Of a stretch of DNA of 64,000 nt, positions 25,199 through 34,607 are shown in pieces. The notes below the pieces were generated by a model. It had not been told where the DNA came from, ran no database searches, and saw only the letters and a program-made list of their open reading frames with translations. The position numbers and the translations under genes are program-made. Each line of letters begins with the position of its first letter. Positions within the stretch are counted from its first letter, which is position 1. This DNA is from Sarcina sp. DSM 11001 (lineage in GTDB: Bacteria; Bacillota; Clostridia; Lachnospirales; Lachnospiraceae): the NCBI RefSeq assembly GCF_900101015.1, contig NZ_FNFZ01000003.1, positions 147,141-211,140 on the forward strand, read 5' to 3'.

Positions 25199-26317
25199 AT
25201 GCATCTCATTACAGACAATTTGGAAAAGAGAAACCCGAAAAGCCGCAGCAGCTTTCTGTGCTGCCTCATTCTGATCCTTGTGGTCCTGCTGACTGCCTGT
25301 GCCGGCAGCGGGGCAGGTACAGGATCCGCCGCAGGCAGTGCAAAAGCGGAAACAGACAACAATGCGGCAAAGCCGGGACAAGGCAGCAGTGCGGCAGCGG
25401 CGGAATCGAATGGCAGCGCGGCAGAGCCGGGATCAGATGGCAACGCAGAGCCTCTGCGGATCGGTGTCCTCAAAATCGCGGACAGCTTTCCCCTCTACGC
25501 CGCTGTCGAAGAAGGACTCTTTGAGAAAAGAGGTCTCCAGGTAGAGATCATTGAATTTCAGAGCGCGTCTGACCAGTCCGTTGCCTATGAGGCTGGCGAA
25601 CTGGACGGCATGATGACGGACATGATCGTCCAGAGCCTTATCAACAAGGCTTCTGGCGAAGATGGCATGCGGGCAGTTGCAATGGCCCTCGGCGGCAGCC
25701 CCGAAGAAGGCCGCTTTCTGGTCGTCTCCTCTCCCTCGGCCGGGATCGACTCTCCGGAGGATCTCGTCGGCAAGCGGATCGGGATCTCCGAAAACACCAT
25801 GATGGAGTATCTGGTCACCCGTTATCTGGAGGATCTGGGCATAGATCCCGGACAGACTCAGATGGTGAATATCCCCAAGCTGACCCTGCGGCTGGACGCG
25901 GTCATGGAGGGAAAGGACATCCAGGCAGCTATCCTGCCTGACCCCCTCGCCATCGAGGCCGTCGAGCGCGGCTGCGGAACCGTCATTGATGACACAAAAC
26001 TCGGAAAGAATTATTCCCAGAGCGTCTTCACCCTGCGCAGGAGTATCCTGCAGGAGACCCCGGAGCGCGCCCGCGCGTTCAGGGAAGCCTGCGACGAGGC
26101 CATCACCCTGATCAATGAGGATCCTGCCCGTTTTGCGGACCTCTTCGTCGAGAAAGCAAATGTAGCACCGGACCTGCAGGATGCCTACACGGTTCCCTCC
26201 TACACCCCCTCCTGTGTCCCTGCAGAGGAAGAAGTGGACAGCATTCAGCGCTGGATGGTGGAAAAAGGACTTCTGGAGAAGGCATTTTCTTATGAAGAAA
26301 TCGTTGAACAGCCCTGA
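25199..26317 (+). CDS. ABC transporter substrate-binding lipoprotein (TauA/SsuA/NMT1 type)
   Basis: A 372-aa lipoprotein. The signal peptide ends in LLTAC, then a Gly/Ala/Ser/Asn linker leads to a periplasmic-binding fold of the NMT1/SsuA kind (LRIGVLKIADSFPLYAAVEEGLF). Relatives bind sulfonates, taurine, nitrate or thiamine precursors; the ligand here cannot be told. I use the ATG at 25199 with AGGAG about ten bases upstream. It is first in a three-gene operon with an ATPase and a permease. The ATPase starts 28 bp after this stop. The linker has three near-repeats (KPGQGSSAAA-like), part of the repeat habit of this genome. Confidence 0.85.
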   Translation: MHLITDNLEKRNPKSRSSFLCCLILILVVLLTACAGSGAGTGSAAGSAKAETDNNAAKPGQGSSAAAAESNGSAAEPGSDGNAEPLRIGVLKIADSFPLYAAVEEGLFEKRGLQVEIIEFQSASDQSVAYEAGELDGMMTDMIVQSLINKASGEDGMRAVAMALGGSPEEGRFLVVSSPSAGIDSPEDLVGKRIGISENTMMEYLVTRYLEDLGIDPGQTQMVNIPKLTLRLDAVMEGKDIQAAILPDPLAIEAVERGCGTVIDDTKLGKNYSQSVFTLRRSILQETPERARAFREACDEAITLINEDPARFADLFVEKANVAPDLQDAYTVPSYTPSCVPAEEEVDSIQRWMVEKGLLEKAFSYEEIVEQP

Positions 26318-26345
26318 GCTTAAAGCAGGGAAAGCAGGGAGGCCA

Positions 26346-27140
26346 ATGTCCTCGAACGCTGTTGAAAGTATTACTGAAGTTTCTCGCACAAACAGCGCTT
26401 CCCGCGTCGGAAAGCCAGTACTCATGTCGATCAGAGATCTCTCTTTTTCCTATCAGGACAGGCCCCGGGATACAGTCCTCAGCCACCTGGATCTGGACAT
26501 CTTTGAGGGAGAATGTCTGGCCATTCTGGGCGCCTCGGGGAGCGGCAAGACCACTCTCCTCAAACTCCTGTGCGGCCTGATGAGACCGGACAGCGGGCAG
26601 ATCCGCTACCGGGGGCAGGAACTGGTCAGACCCTCAAATGAAATCGCCATGATCTTCCAGAATTACGGTCTCTTCCCCTGGAAGACCGTCCGCGAAAATG
26701 TCCTCCTCCCCCTGCGCCTGCGCAGAGAGCGCCCGGACAGGGAAAAGACAGACCGGCTTCTGGAATATCTGGGGATCCTTCCGCATGCGGAGAAATACCC
26801 CGGGGAACTCTCCGGCGGCCAGCGTCAGCGGACTGCCCTCGGCAGGGCTGTCATGGCAGAGGCCCGCCTTATCCTGATGGATGAGCCTTTTTCCGCACTG
26901 GACATTCGCAACCGGGAGAAACTCCGCAGGTTCATGCTCCGCCTTTTCTGTGACATGCATATGACGAGCATTCTCGTCACCCATAGTATTGAAGAAGCAT
27001 TGTGCATGGGAAACAGGATCGCAGTCTTTGACGAAGACCGGGGCAGGATCCGGACGATCTTTTCCAATGCGCCGGAAACCCTGGAGACGGACAGTGCGGA
27101 TTATTACCGCCTTTTCAGCCGGATCCGCGAATGCCTGTGA
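26346..27140 (+). CDS. ABC transporter ATPase (TauB/SsuB type)
   Basis: A 264-aa cytoplasmic ATPase. Walker A is GASGSGKTT, the Q-loop MIFQNYGLFPWKT is typical of the nitrate/sulfonate/taurine group, the signature is LSGGQRQR, Walker B is LILMDEPFSALD and the switch is THS. The start is uncertain: ATG 26346 has AGGGAGG just upstream with short spacing; ATG 26424 (MSIRDLSFSY) is the alternative and would fit the family N-terminus better. It powers the permease encoded downstream. Confidence 0.85.
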   Translation: MSSNAVESITEVSRTNSASRVGKPVLMSIRDLSFSYQDRPRDTVLSHLDLDIFEGECLAILGASGSGKTTLLKLLCGLMRPDSGQIRYRGQELVRPSNEIAMIFQNYGLFPWKTVRENVLLPLRLRRERPDREKTDRLLEYLGILPHAEKYPGELSGGQRQRTALGRAVMAEARLILMDEPFSALDIRNREKLRRFMLRLFCDMHMTSILVTHSIEEALCMGNRIAVFDEDRGRIRTIFSNAPETLETDSADYYRLFSRIRECL

Positions 27141-27333
27141 GCCGCCCCGCAGTACAGCAGTACAGTGCCGTCAACCCGCAGCAGACTGCAGCACAGCACC
27201 CGGCTGCCCACAAGCCCAGTACCCACAGTGCATGTCACCCACAGCAGAATGCAGGACAGCGCCTGTTCTGACTGCAAGTACTGTTCCCGTCAGCCCGCAG
27301 CACAACAACTGCTTAAAACAAAAAAACACTCAG
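27141..27333 (+). other. Low-complexity spacer within the ABC operon
   Basis: About 190 bp between ATPase and permease made of degenerate CAG/CAC-rich units (CAGCAGACTGCAGCACAGCA and similar). It stays open in one frame through into the permease but has no start with a ribosome site. It belongs to the tandem-repeat spacers seen throughout the window. Confidence 0.5.
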
Positions 27334-28098
27334 ATGAACAAAAAGATCAGACAAAACATCCTCCCCCTTCTGGGGAGTCTGCTTGGAATCCTCCTCTTGT
27401 GGGAGGTTGCAGCTATACTGCTGGGACGCTATTTCCTGCCTCAGCCCACTGAAGTCGCGTTCACGACAGGGCAGCTGTTTGCGGACGGAAAGATCCTGGC
27501 ACACATTCTGGCCAGTCTGCGCAGGATCACCTTCGGAACGGCCGCAGGCCTGGGCGCAGCTCTCCCTGTGGGCATCCTCATGGGCCGCATCTCCGCCGCC
27601 GACAGGATCCTGGGAGCTTTCTTCCGATTCCTCTACCCGGTACCCAAGGTGGTCTTTATGCCCATCGTCGTCGTGATGCTGGGAATCGGCGATGCCGCCA
27701 AGATCTTTCTGATCTTCCTGGCCGTCTTTTTCCAGATGACGATCATCATCCGCGACAGCGCCGCCTCCCTGGAGCAGGAACTGACTGATGTCATGCGGTC
27801 AATGAACGCAGACAGGGCAGCGGTCCTCCGCCACCTGGTGCTGCCGGGCATTCTTCCGGGAATCCTGACTGCCCTCAAAGCCTCACTGGGGACCTCCGTG
27901 GCTCTGCTCATGATCACGGAGCTCTTCGCGTCCACATCTGGTCTGGGCTACTTCATCATGAACAGCATGGATTCCCGCGATTACCCGCAGATGTACGCAG
28001 GCATCGTGATCCTGGCCCTCATGAGTGCTGTTCTCTATGGCGTTCTCGAAGCTGCCGAAAGTATTCTGTGCAAGTGGCACTACGTGAGGAGGGGCTGA
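27334..28098 (+). CDS. ABC transporter permease (TauC/SsuC type)
   Basis: A 254-aa inner-membrane permease with six hydrophobic helices. It carries the EAA-type cytoplasmic loop that docks the ATPase (AASLEQELTDVMRSMNADRA ... LPGILPGI). N-terminal KKIRQNILPLLGSLLGILLLWE is typical of the family. I start it at ATG 27334; the ribosome site is weak, so translation may depend on upstream coupling. It ends the operon that begins with the substrate-binding lipoprotein. A degenerate scrap of the 153-bp hairpin repeat (TTACTGTACACGCCC) lies shortly after, at about 28163. Confidence 0.85.
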   Translation: MNKKIRQNILPLLGSLLGILLLWEVAAILLGRYFLPQPTEVAFTTGQLFADGKILAHILASLRRITFGTAAGLGAALPVGILMGRISAADRILGAFFRFLYPVPKVVFMPIVVVMLGIGDAAKIFLIFLAVFFQMTIIIRDSAASLEQELTDVMRSMNADRAAVLRHLVLPGILPGILTALKASLGTSVALLMITELFASTSGLGYFIMNSMDSRDYPQMYAGIVILALMSAVLYGVLEAAESILCKWHYVRRG

Positions 28099-28163
28099 TC
28101 TCTTCTCTCATCCCGAATGTCAATCCAGACGCGCCTTTATTGTTGCTCACAGCGAGGAAGTTG

Positions 28164-28652
28164 TTACTGTACACGCCCCCCCTCATTCTCGATGGATCTT
28201 TGCCTCTCAAGAAGCATACTATGACACTTCTCCATATATCCTTTTGCAAAATTGATTTTGCTTTCCCAGAACCGGTCATTGATCGAGTTCCGAAGGCTGT
28301 CATTTGCAGAAGATAAGAGGGATCCGCACTCCGGCAGATCTTTCTCTATGTCAGCCCTTAAGTCCTCATTGGCAAGGATCAGTTCTCGGGTCTTTTCGCA
28401 GACAGCCGGAGTAAAGCCATTGCTTATTTTTGCTTCTTCAAAAATGTATCCGGCTTTTTTGAGGTTGTCATTACTCTTCTCAACCTGGAATTGTATGAGA
28501 CGGATGAGATGGTCATAATCTTTTGCAGCCTGTAATGCTTTCAGGCACTCCTCTGTCTTTTTCTTCGCATCTCCGATCTGATAAATAACAACAGCCAGAC
28601 CGATCACGCTGATCATAGAACATATGCCTGCAATTATATTCAATATTTCCAT
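28164..28652 (-). CDS. Small membrane-anchored coiled-coil protein, unknown
   Basis: A 162-aa protein with one N-terminal membrane helix (IIAGICSMISVIGLAVVIYQI) followed by a charged, mostly helical cytoplasmic part that may form a coiled coil. GGGAGGACC lies right before the ATG, so the start is well supported. No family was recognised. It converges with the ABC permease and is preceded by a tract of ~13-bp tandem repeats (28684-28790). Confidence 0.65.
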   Translation of the reverse strand: MEILNIIAGICSMISVIGLAVVIYQIGDAKKKTEECLKALQAAKDYDHLIRLIQFQVEKSNDNLKKAGYIFEEAKISNGFTPAVCEKTRELILANEDLRADIEKDLPECGSLLSSANDSLRNSINDRFWESKINFAKGYMEKCHSMLLERQRSIENEGGRVQ

Positions 28653-28683
28653 GGTCCTCCCTGCTGCTTCATGTAGTATTCCC

Positions 28684-28790
28684 TTGGATTATTCTTATGG
28701 ATTATTCCTTGGGGACATTCCTTTGGATTATTCTTATAGGCTATTTCTTTGGAGCATTTCTTTGGATTATTTCTTTGGATTCCAGCCATT
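28684..28790. repeat. Tandem ~13-bp repeats
   Basis: About eight degenerate units of GGATTATTCTTAT / GGATTATTTCTTT type fill the spacer between exonuclease III and the small membrane protein. Unit length varies from 12 to 14 bp. Confidence 0.7.
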
Positions 28791-28799
28791 CCATGTCGA

Positions 28800-29630
28800 T
28801 CAAATATCGATCTCCAGGAGGATCGGTGCGTGATCCTGCCTGGGGCCCGAATCAATCATTTCCGATCTTTTCACCTGGTCCTTGATGCGGTCGCTCACCA
28901 GAAAATAGTCAATCCTCCATCCGGAATTATTGATCTTACTGGTTTTAACCCTCTGGGCCCACCATGAATAGGCGTTTTTCACATCTCCGTGAATATATCT
29001 GAAGGTATCAACGAATCCCCTGCTCAGCAGATTGGTGAAGCCCGCCCTTTCTTCATCGGTAAAGCCCGGCGACATGTGGTTGTTATCGGGATGGGCCAGA
29101 TCGATCTCCCTGTGTGCCACATTGAAGTCTCCGCATGCGATCACTGGCTTTTTCTGATCCAGTTCCACCAGATAATCTGCATAGCGTTTATCCCACTCCT
29201 GCCGGTCGCGGAGTCTCTTAAGCCCGTCACCCGCATTCGGTGTATATACATTCACAAAATAATAATTCTCACTTTCCAGGACGAGCAGTCTTCCCTCGTC
29301 ATCCATCGGTCCGGGCGCCCCGATCCTGGGTATGCTTTTTTCAGCCTTCAGCCCCTCCCTGCAGAGGATCATTGTTCCCGCATAGCCTTTCCTTGCCGGC
29401 GGCTGGGCGCTGACCCATTCAACCTGATAACCGGGAAAATACTCCGCCAGAGCTTCCTTATGTTTTTTGGCAGGTCCCCCGGCAGGCAGTTTGGTCTCCT
29501 GAATCGCGATAAAGTCGGCGTCTTCCTTTTTAATCGTATTCAGAACATCCCTGGACATTTCCGCTCTGGGAGACGCAGAGGTCAGGGCCGCATTCAGGGA
29601 ATCTATATTCCAGGATATTAATTTGAGCAT
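28800..29630 (-). CDS. xth: Exodeoxyribonuclease III
   Basis: A 276-aa cytoplasmic DNA repair enzyme that cleaves at abasic sites and trims 3' ends. All motifs are present: SWNID at the start, IQETK (metal Glu), VYTPN, GDFNVAH (catalytic Asp/Asn), WRIDYFL and the final DHAPI with the catalytic His. Length is typical (about 250-280). The upstream HD gene ends 43 bp before its start and is on the same strand, so they may be co-transcribed, though nothing links their functions. Confidence 0.93.
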   Translation of the reverse strand: MLKLISWNIDSLNAALTSASPRAEMSRDVLNTIKKEDADFIAIQETKLPAGGPAKKHKEALAEYFPGYQVEWVSAQPPARKGYAGTMILCREGLKAEKSIPRIGAPGPMDDEGRLLVLESENYYFVNVYTPNAGDGLKRLRDRQEWDKRYADYLVELDQKKPVIACGDFNVAHREIDLAHPDNNHMSPGFTDEERAGFTNLLSRGFVDTFRYIHGDVKNAYSWWAQRVKTSKINNSGWRIDYFLVSDRIKDQVKRSEMIDSGPRQDHAPILLEIDI

Positions 29631-29673
29631 ATTTACCTCCCTATATAGTCAATACAATCAGGCGTTTTTCTTT

Positions 29674-30570
29674 TTAAGGCACAAAACTGCCTTCCGTTTT
29701 TCTCACGATCACTTTTTCCTGTCTGATCCGGAATGGAGAACCCTCTTCTGTCGCCTTCCGGCACAGATCCAGAGTTTCCTGCATTTTTATGACCATACTT
29801 TCGATCATCTCTTCTATCTCCGGCTCAGCCGGGCAAACCTCCAGAATAAAAGCCTTCTCTGTCACCTGCAGGCTGCGGACTGCCCGATGTCTCTTATGAT
29901 ATGAGGCTTCAAAAGAATCTGTAAAAGACTCGATGTCATAGAGCATCACGGGATTTCTGGCCGCCACTACATCTATTTCATCAGCAAGCCTGATCAGTGA
30001 AGCCAGATAGGGCAGATAGATCTCGTTTCCTCCCGGCACCCTGTAATGCACGGGAAATTCCGACGGATCAAACAGATCTGTCTTTCTGTGCCCCCGGCAC
30101 ACCTGAATAATGGCGTACTCATGCTCCGGAGAAGGTATTTCCAGGAATTCCCAGAATCTTCGCACAAAAGCCGCGCTGTATTCCTGATGAAAATCTCTGA
30201 CGACGGCAGCTACAGAGGCATCCGGATGACGGTCAAAGTAATCACCTCTGTCGATTTCTTTGCTGAAATCCAGATACTGATCCATGGAGATGCCCATCCC
30301 CGAATCGTGGAGATAACAGGCCATCAGCAGCGAATAGATACTGTCGGCATTTAAACGTTCCAGCTGTTCGGGACCGATCAGCTGATTGCAGAAGTTGATC
30401 ACGGACATGCTGTGGAGGGAAGAGTGATCCGTATATTCAGGGAAAAGCCGCTTGAAATGGAACAAAGTATTCTGCATGGCAAATACCGTGTCGGTAAAGC
30501 GCCTGTGAAGGTCCTGATCAAGATCTCTCAATCTGTATTCAAGTATATAATTGTTCCCTTTTGGATCCAT
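29674..30570 (-). CDS. HD-domain phosphohydrolase-like protein
   Basis: A 298-aa cytoplasmic protein. HD-superfamily ligands are visible: DHSSLHSMSV, then ACYLHDSGMG (the HD pair), then CRGHRKTD and LADEID, as in the HD-CE subgroup often found beside GHKL ATPases. The substrate is unknown; phosphomonoesters or cyclic nucleotides are typical for the superfamily. The start is ATG 30570, preceded by GAGGAAAGG; ten codons of extra upstream frame lack a site. It lies downstream of a MATE-HATPase gene on the same strand, 220 bp away. Confidence 0.75.
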   Translation of the reverse strand: MDPKGNNYILEYRLRDLDQDLHRRFTDTVFAMQNTLFHFKRLFPEYTDHSSLHSMSVINFCNQLIGPEQLERLNADSIYSLLMACYLHDSGMGISMDQYLDFSKEIDRGDYFDRHPDASVAAVVRDFHQEYSAAFVRRFWEFLEIPSPEHEYAIIQVCRGHRKTDLFDPSEFPVHYRVPGGNEIYLPYLASLIRLADEIDVVAARNPVMLYDIESFTDSFEASYHKRHRAVRSLQVTEKAFILEVCPAEPEIEEMIESMVIKMQETLDLCRKATEEGSPFRIRQEKVIVRKTEGSFVP

Positions 30571-30766
30571 AACCTTTCCTCTCTCGTCAGCAATTGTCAC
30601 TTGATAGTTTCCGAATATCTACAAGCCTTTTCGTCCGGACACTTCTGGGCAAAACATCTTTTGGTAAAACCATTTTTTGTAAATATGTTTAAAAAACTAT
30701 TGAAAACATCTTTGAAATTATTTTTTGAACACATCTTTGCTGCGCAAAGATGCCTCCCTGTCTATA

Positions 30767-30796
30767 ATTCTATAATTGTCTATAATTCTATAATCA
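30767..30796. repeat. Duplicated TCTATAATTCTATAATTG unit
   Basis: Two nearly identical copies overlap the 3' end of the MATE-HATPase gene. A hairpin CATCTTTGC/GCAAAGATG (about 30731-30751) lies just beyond and may end that transcript, though it lacks a good T run. Confidence 0.4.
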
Positions 30797-32575
30797 GTAG
30801 TTTTCTATCACAAGAGTCAGGACATTCAGTCCTATCAGATTCTGGTAAGTGATATCGGAAGCCAGTCCATGCACAATACGCGTACCAATGTTCTTATAAG
30901 GAGAATTCTCCCTGAGCATTTCAACAAATTCTTTAGGATTAAAAGGAATACCGTTATCCTTGATCCTGAGGATCACCCTTTTGTCTCTGATGATCACTCG
31001 AAGATCCACCGAATGGTTTCTTCGGTTCCCCCGAAACCCATGCTGGAATATGTTCAGCGCCATTTCTTCCATGCACAATGCCGCATTACTGGCGATGACA
31101 TGTCCGATATGACTTAACTCACAGAAAGCCTGGACCCGCTCTGCCACAGAAGAGATTTCCCGCGCATGGTTCAGGGTGACAGCAAACCTTTTTCCGTTTT
31201 CCGGAAAAACCTGCGGAATCAAAAGCCATTCAGATAAGCTGGCGGGGACAGACTTGCAGCGCAATATAGAGTAGATTGGAGAAAGCAGCGCTGTAATTAC
31301 AATACCGATCAGAATAGAGAGCCAGACCCCGGTGGCACCGAGAACCGGAGCCAGCAGCAGAGCCGGTATGACCATGGCCAAAAAGCCGTCAAAAACAGAC
31401 AGGACATTCACAAACCAGATATGCCCTATAGCCTGGAAATAGTTGGACGAAACGGCACATGCCAATACCAGGGGTATACATACACTATAGATGGAAAAAA
31501 ACTGTTTTGTTATGGAAAATACTTCCGAAGCCGGATCTGCAAAAAAGAGCCCTGCAAGCTGCCTTGAAAGCAGAAAAACTGCCAACCCCACCGCAACAGT
31601 TGCCGCCAGCACATATGTATACATGATCCTGATCAGAAGTATGACCGATTCTTTATCCTCTTCTCCGACATTGACGCTGGTCAGCATCCGGACGACCGCT
31701 CCGGCCCCCAGTGGCAGAGCTAGAAGCAGTCCGGAAATCATGTTAAAAACTGTCATAGCGGCCAGGCCTTCATTTCCTGAATAAATAAGCAGAACCCGGT
31801 TGATCACCAGGCTTCTTGCCGCCAGACAGAAAACCAGAAGAGCCCCGGGGAAACCGATCATCACCAGTGTGGGGAAATCACTCCACAAAATACTGGAAAA
31901 GTGAAAGGAGAGCTGGGCTTCCCTGGAAAAGTAATAGGTGACAAGGATCAGGAAATAGACCCAGTTACTGATCGAAGTGGCCAGAGCGAGGCCCATGAAG
32001 TCCATTTTCAGGAAAACAACCAATAGAATATCCAGGCCGATATTGGTCAGGATCATAGCTGTTATTCCTATATAGCAGCGTTTACCCTGATGCTCCAGCT
32101 GTAAAAAAGAAGCCAGCTGCTGGCCCAGAAGCATAGGAAGAATGCCGATGGCATACCACTGAATATAGGGGATCAGACCATTTTTGAGTGTCTGGTCTGC
32201 GCCAAGCCATTCTGCCATATGAGATGGAACCGCCAGACTGAGAATTGTAACAACTGCCCCGCAGATAAAAGCCATGCTCAGATTCAGTGAGAAAATTCCG
32301 GTGGTCTTATAGATCTTTCCTCTCCCCATATACCGACCGCATAGCACGGCTGATCCTCCCAAAAGAACAGCACTGACAGCTTCCAGGATACGGAGCAGAG
32401 AATAATACAGTCCTATGACGCCTATCATTGCAGGCGATATGCTCCTGGCAGCGGCCACTCCATCCACAAGGGAATTGATAGATCCCATTGCCACGATCAG
32501 TGCCTGCACAGGAAGCAGTCTGAACACCAGATTAATCAGTAATTGATTCTCCTGCCTGACTCTACGAATATTCAT
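30794..32575 (-). CDS. MATE-type transporter fused to a HATPase domain
   Basis: A 593-aa fusion. Residues 1 to about 455 give twelve hydrophobic helices of the MATE/MOP transporter fold (cation-coupled export of drugs or metabolites). Residues about 465-593 are an RsbW-like GHKL ATPase: the N-box CMEEMALNIFQHG with its Asn, the D-x-G of IKDNGIPFNP, and GTRIV. In anti-sigma kinases this domain phosphorylates STAS partners. The tail should face the cytoplasm. AGGGGA precedes the ATG weakly. A regulated transporter or a transporter-coupled kinase are both possible. The only STAS protein in the window is at 17082. Confidence 0.85.
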   Translation of the reverse strand: MNIRRVRQENQLLINLVFRLLPVQALIVAMGSINSLVDGVAAARSISPAMIGVIGLYYSLLRILEAVSAVLLGGSAVLCGRYMGRGKIYKTTGIFSLNLSMAFICGAVVTILSLAVPSHMAEWLGADQTLKNGLIPYIQWYAIGILPMLLGQQLASFLQLEHQGKRCYIGITAMILTNIGLDILLVVFLKMDFMGLALATSISNWVYFLILVTYYFSREAQLSFHFSSILWSDFPTLVMIGFPGALLVFCLAARSLVINRVLLIYSGNEGLAAMTVFNMISGLLLALPLGAGAVVRMLTSVNVGEEDKESVILLIRIMYTYVLAATVAVGLAVFLLSRQLAGLFFADPASEVFSITKQFFSIYSVCIPLVLACAVSSNYFQAIGHIWFVNVLSVFDGFLAMVIPALLLAPVLGATGVWLSILIGIVITALLSPIYSILRCKSVPASLSEWLLIPQVFPENGKRFAVTLNHAREISSVAERVQAFCELSHIGHVIASNAALCMEEMALNIFQHGFRGNRRNHSVDLRVIIRDKRVILRIKDNGIPFNPKEFVEMLRENSPYKNIGTRIVHGLASDITYQNLIGLNVLTLVIENY

Positions 32576-32642
32576 CAGGGTTCCCCTCCCCGTCGTTTTG
32601 TCCGGAAAAGCGTGAAAGGCATTTTCTATGCCTGCTTTTCCT

Positions 32643-33311
32643 TCAAAACAGTTCCAGATTGTTCAGGCAGCTGATCCATTTTCCAGCAATTGTTTCATGT
32701 CCGCGCGCTGTCGGATGAAACCCGTCAAGTGTCTCACATTTTTCAGTGCCCCGGGCAAGATCCGCAAGATAACAATCATTCTCCTGCGCCATCAGTCTTA
32801 TCGTCTCATTGTATTCTTCCAGTCCAATGCCCGCGGCGTTTTCGGATACCTCCAGGTCACTCCGGCCTTTTACTGCAGAAGGCATCAGGGTTCCGCAGAC
32901 AATTGCGGCTGAGGGATAATTTCTTTTTAAGGTTTTAATCATAATATCATAGGAATCCTCGAAGCCAAAGGAGTCCAGGCTGGAAACCAGATCGATCCCG
33001 CCTGCGAAATCATTCAGGCCCATATAGATCAGGATAAGATCCGGGTCGTTTTCTTCCGTTCCGAGATTCCGCAGCCTCTCTTCACTTGCACCGGCGGGAA
33101 ATGTCTCCCCGGTCACCCTGCTTCCGGAATAGGAATTATTTACACATAACCGGGCATGCAGACTCCGGATCACTCTGGCCCACCATGTGTCCTCCACATT
33201 CCGCAGTCCATTCCAGTCCTGCATGTATTTGTCGTAATACACAGCATAATCTTCAGGATTATATCCTTCAAAAGTACTTATTGAATCCCCCAGAACAGAA
33301 ACCAGCCTCAT
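32643..33311 (-). CDS. SGNH/GDSL hydrolase
   Basis: A 222-aa esterase-like enzyme. Block I GDSIST holds the nucleophile Ser, block II the Gly of NNSYSGSRVTG, block III the Asn of GLNDF, and block V the Asp/His of DGFHPTARG. There is no signal peptide, so it acts in the cytoplasm, perhaps deacetylating sugars or lipids. GGAGGGAAATGA-type ribosome site precedes the ATG. It lies between CorA and the MATE fusion on the same strand. Confidence 0.88.
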   Translation of the reverse strand: MRLVSVLGDSISTFEGYNPEDYAVYYDKYMQDWNGLRNVEDTWWARVIRSLHARLCVNNSYSGSRVTGETFPAGASEERLRNLGTEENDPDLILIYMGLNDFAGGIDLVSSLDSFGFEDSYDIMIKTLKRNYPSAAIVCGTLMPSAVKGRSDLEVSENAAGIGLEEYNETIRLMAQENDCYLADLARGTEKCETLDGFHPTARGHETIAGKWISCLNNLELF

Positions 33312-33341
33312 TCATTTCCCTCCTGCAGCGGTCCGGCTTTT

Positions 33342-34268
33342 CTACAGCCATTTCATTTTTTTGAACAACAGAATCCCTCCGGTCAGAATAAATACGCACA
33401 CGACACAAACCGCCGGATAACTATATTTCCAGTCGAGTTCCGGCATGTGGGTAAAGTTCATGCCATACCACCCGACGATCAGGGTCAGAGGCATAAAGAC
33501 CGCCGTGATGACCGTCAGGGCGGTCATGATCCGGTTCATCCGGATATCCAGCTGGGTAGAGAAGAGTTCCCGCAGCTGGACGGTATAATCCCTCAGAGAC
33601 CTGATCTGGTCCATCAGGCGCGTCACCCGGTCTGTAAACAGACGGAAATAGCGCAGATTCTCTTCCTTAAAGAAACCGTTCTCATTTTCCTCCAGCTCCT
33701 CGCCGAAATCGATCATCTGCTCATAATGAATGGACATCTCCATAAGGAAAGACCGGATCTCGTTGAGCCTTTCCGGAAACTGATCCAGGCTGGCATTAAG
33801 GATCTGCTCCTCGATCCCGCCGAGCTCCTGCTCTGTCGTAATAAGGATTTTCAGGTCCCGGCTGATGATCATATCCAGAAAGTCATACAAAAAACGTTCC
33901 AGAGAAGGGAGTCTCCACTTCTTTGACCCCTGAATCTGATCGACCACCTTATGCGCAAACTCCCCGTTTTCGATAAAGATAATGCCCTTCTCATCCAGGG
34001 CAAAAGCAAACCGGTGCGGCTTCCCTCCGATTTCCGTACGTCTGGGAATAAAAAAAGATCCAGTCAGAGAAGAATAGTTCACAATGGCTTTTGTTTCCAA
34101 CACTTCTGAGGGGTCCATGTCCATATCGATGACCATATCAAAAAGATTCCGTTTCAGCTCCCATGTCTCCAGATTCATGACGCCCACAAAGGGCGGGTCC
34201 CCCTGCATTCTGTTTTTAATGTCCTCCGGGCTGCACGGTGTTAGTATCTCTTTGATCTGGTAGTACAT
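33342..34268 (-). CDS. corA: CorA-family magnesium transporter
   Basis: A 308-aa inner-membrane channel for Mg2+ (or Co2+/Ni2+). It has a large N-terminal cytoplasmic domain with long helices, then two C-terminal membrane helices. The selectivity motif YGMNF sits after the first helix, and the C-terminus ends in basic residues (KKMKWL) as usual. The start is ATG 34268 with GGGAGG upstream; the frame is open far upstream but that part has no start signal and reads through a repeat-rich spacer. It is adjacent to the SGNH hydrolase gene (31 bp). Confidence 0.9.
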   Translation of the reverse strand: MYYQIKEILTPCSPEDIKNRMQGDPPFVGVMNLETWELKRNLFDMVIDMDMDPSEVLETKAIVNYSSLTGSFFIPRRTEIGGKPHRFAFALDEKGIIFIENGEFAHKVVDQIQGSKKWRLPSLERFLYDFLDMIISRDLKILITTEQELGGIEEQILNASLDQFPERLNEIRSFLMEMSIHYEQMIDFGEELEENENGFFKEENLRYFRLFTDRVTRLMDQIRSLRDYTVQLRELFSTQLDIRMNRIMTALTVITAVFMPLTLIVGWYGMNFTHMPELDWKYSYPAVCVVCVFILTGGILLFKKMKWL

Positions 34269-34607
34269 GCTTAAACCTCCCTGGGTGCTCATACCCGGTG
34301 ATGGTTCTTTCCGGGTCTCATTCTGTGGTTCATGGCCTGTGCCCGATTTTTTCTCTGGCAGGACAAAAATCCGTTCTTCGTTCTTCGGGCAGACTGTCCT
34401 ATTCCATTTTAGTGCTTTACAGGAAAGACCACAATACAAAAAGGCGGAACAGAGGCCCAAGAACCATTCCCTGTTCCGGATTTTGTGGTATTCTGTCATA
34501 CAGAGAGGTGTGATCCTCGCAGGATTCCGTTTAAAAAGGTCTGCATAAAGGCTTCTGTATAGAAATTCCGCGTAGAAAAGTCTGCATAAAAGAAAGGTCG
34601 GTTGAAA

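Noticed and set aside
26989..27333. N-terminal extension of the ABC permease
   Set aside because: It overlaps the ATPase gene and reads through low-complexity repeats; the permease family begins at the ATG at 27334.
34269..34607. Lysine or other riboswitch before aspartokinase
   Set aside because: I looked for a conserved leader fold but saw only an open, repeat-bearing spacer and no terminator/antiterminator pair.
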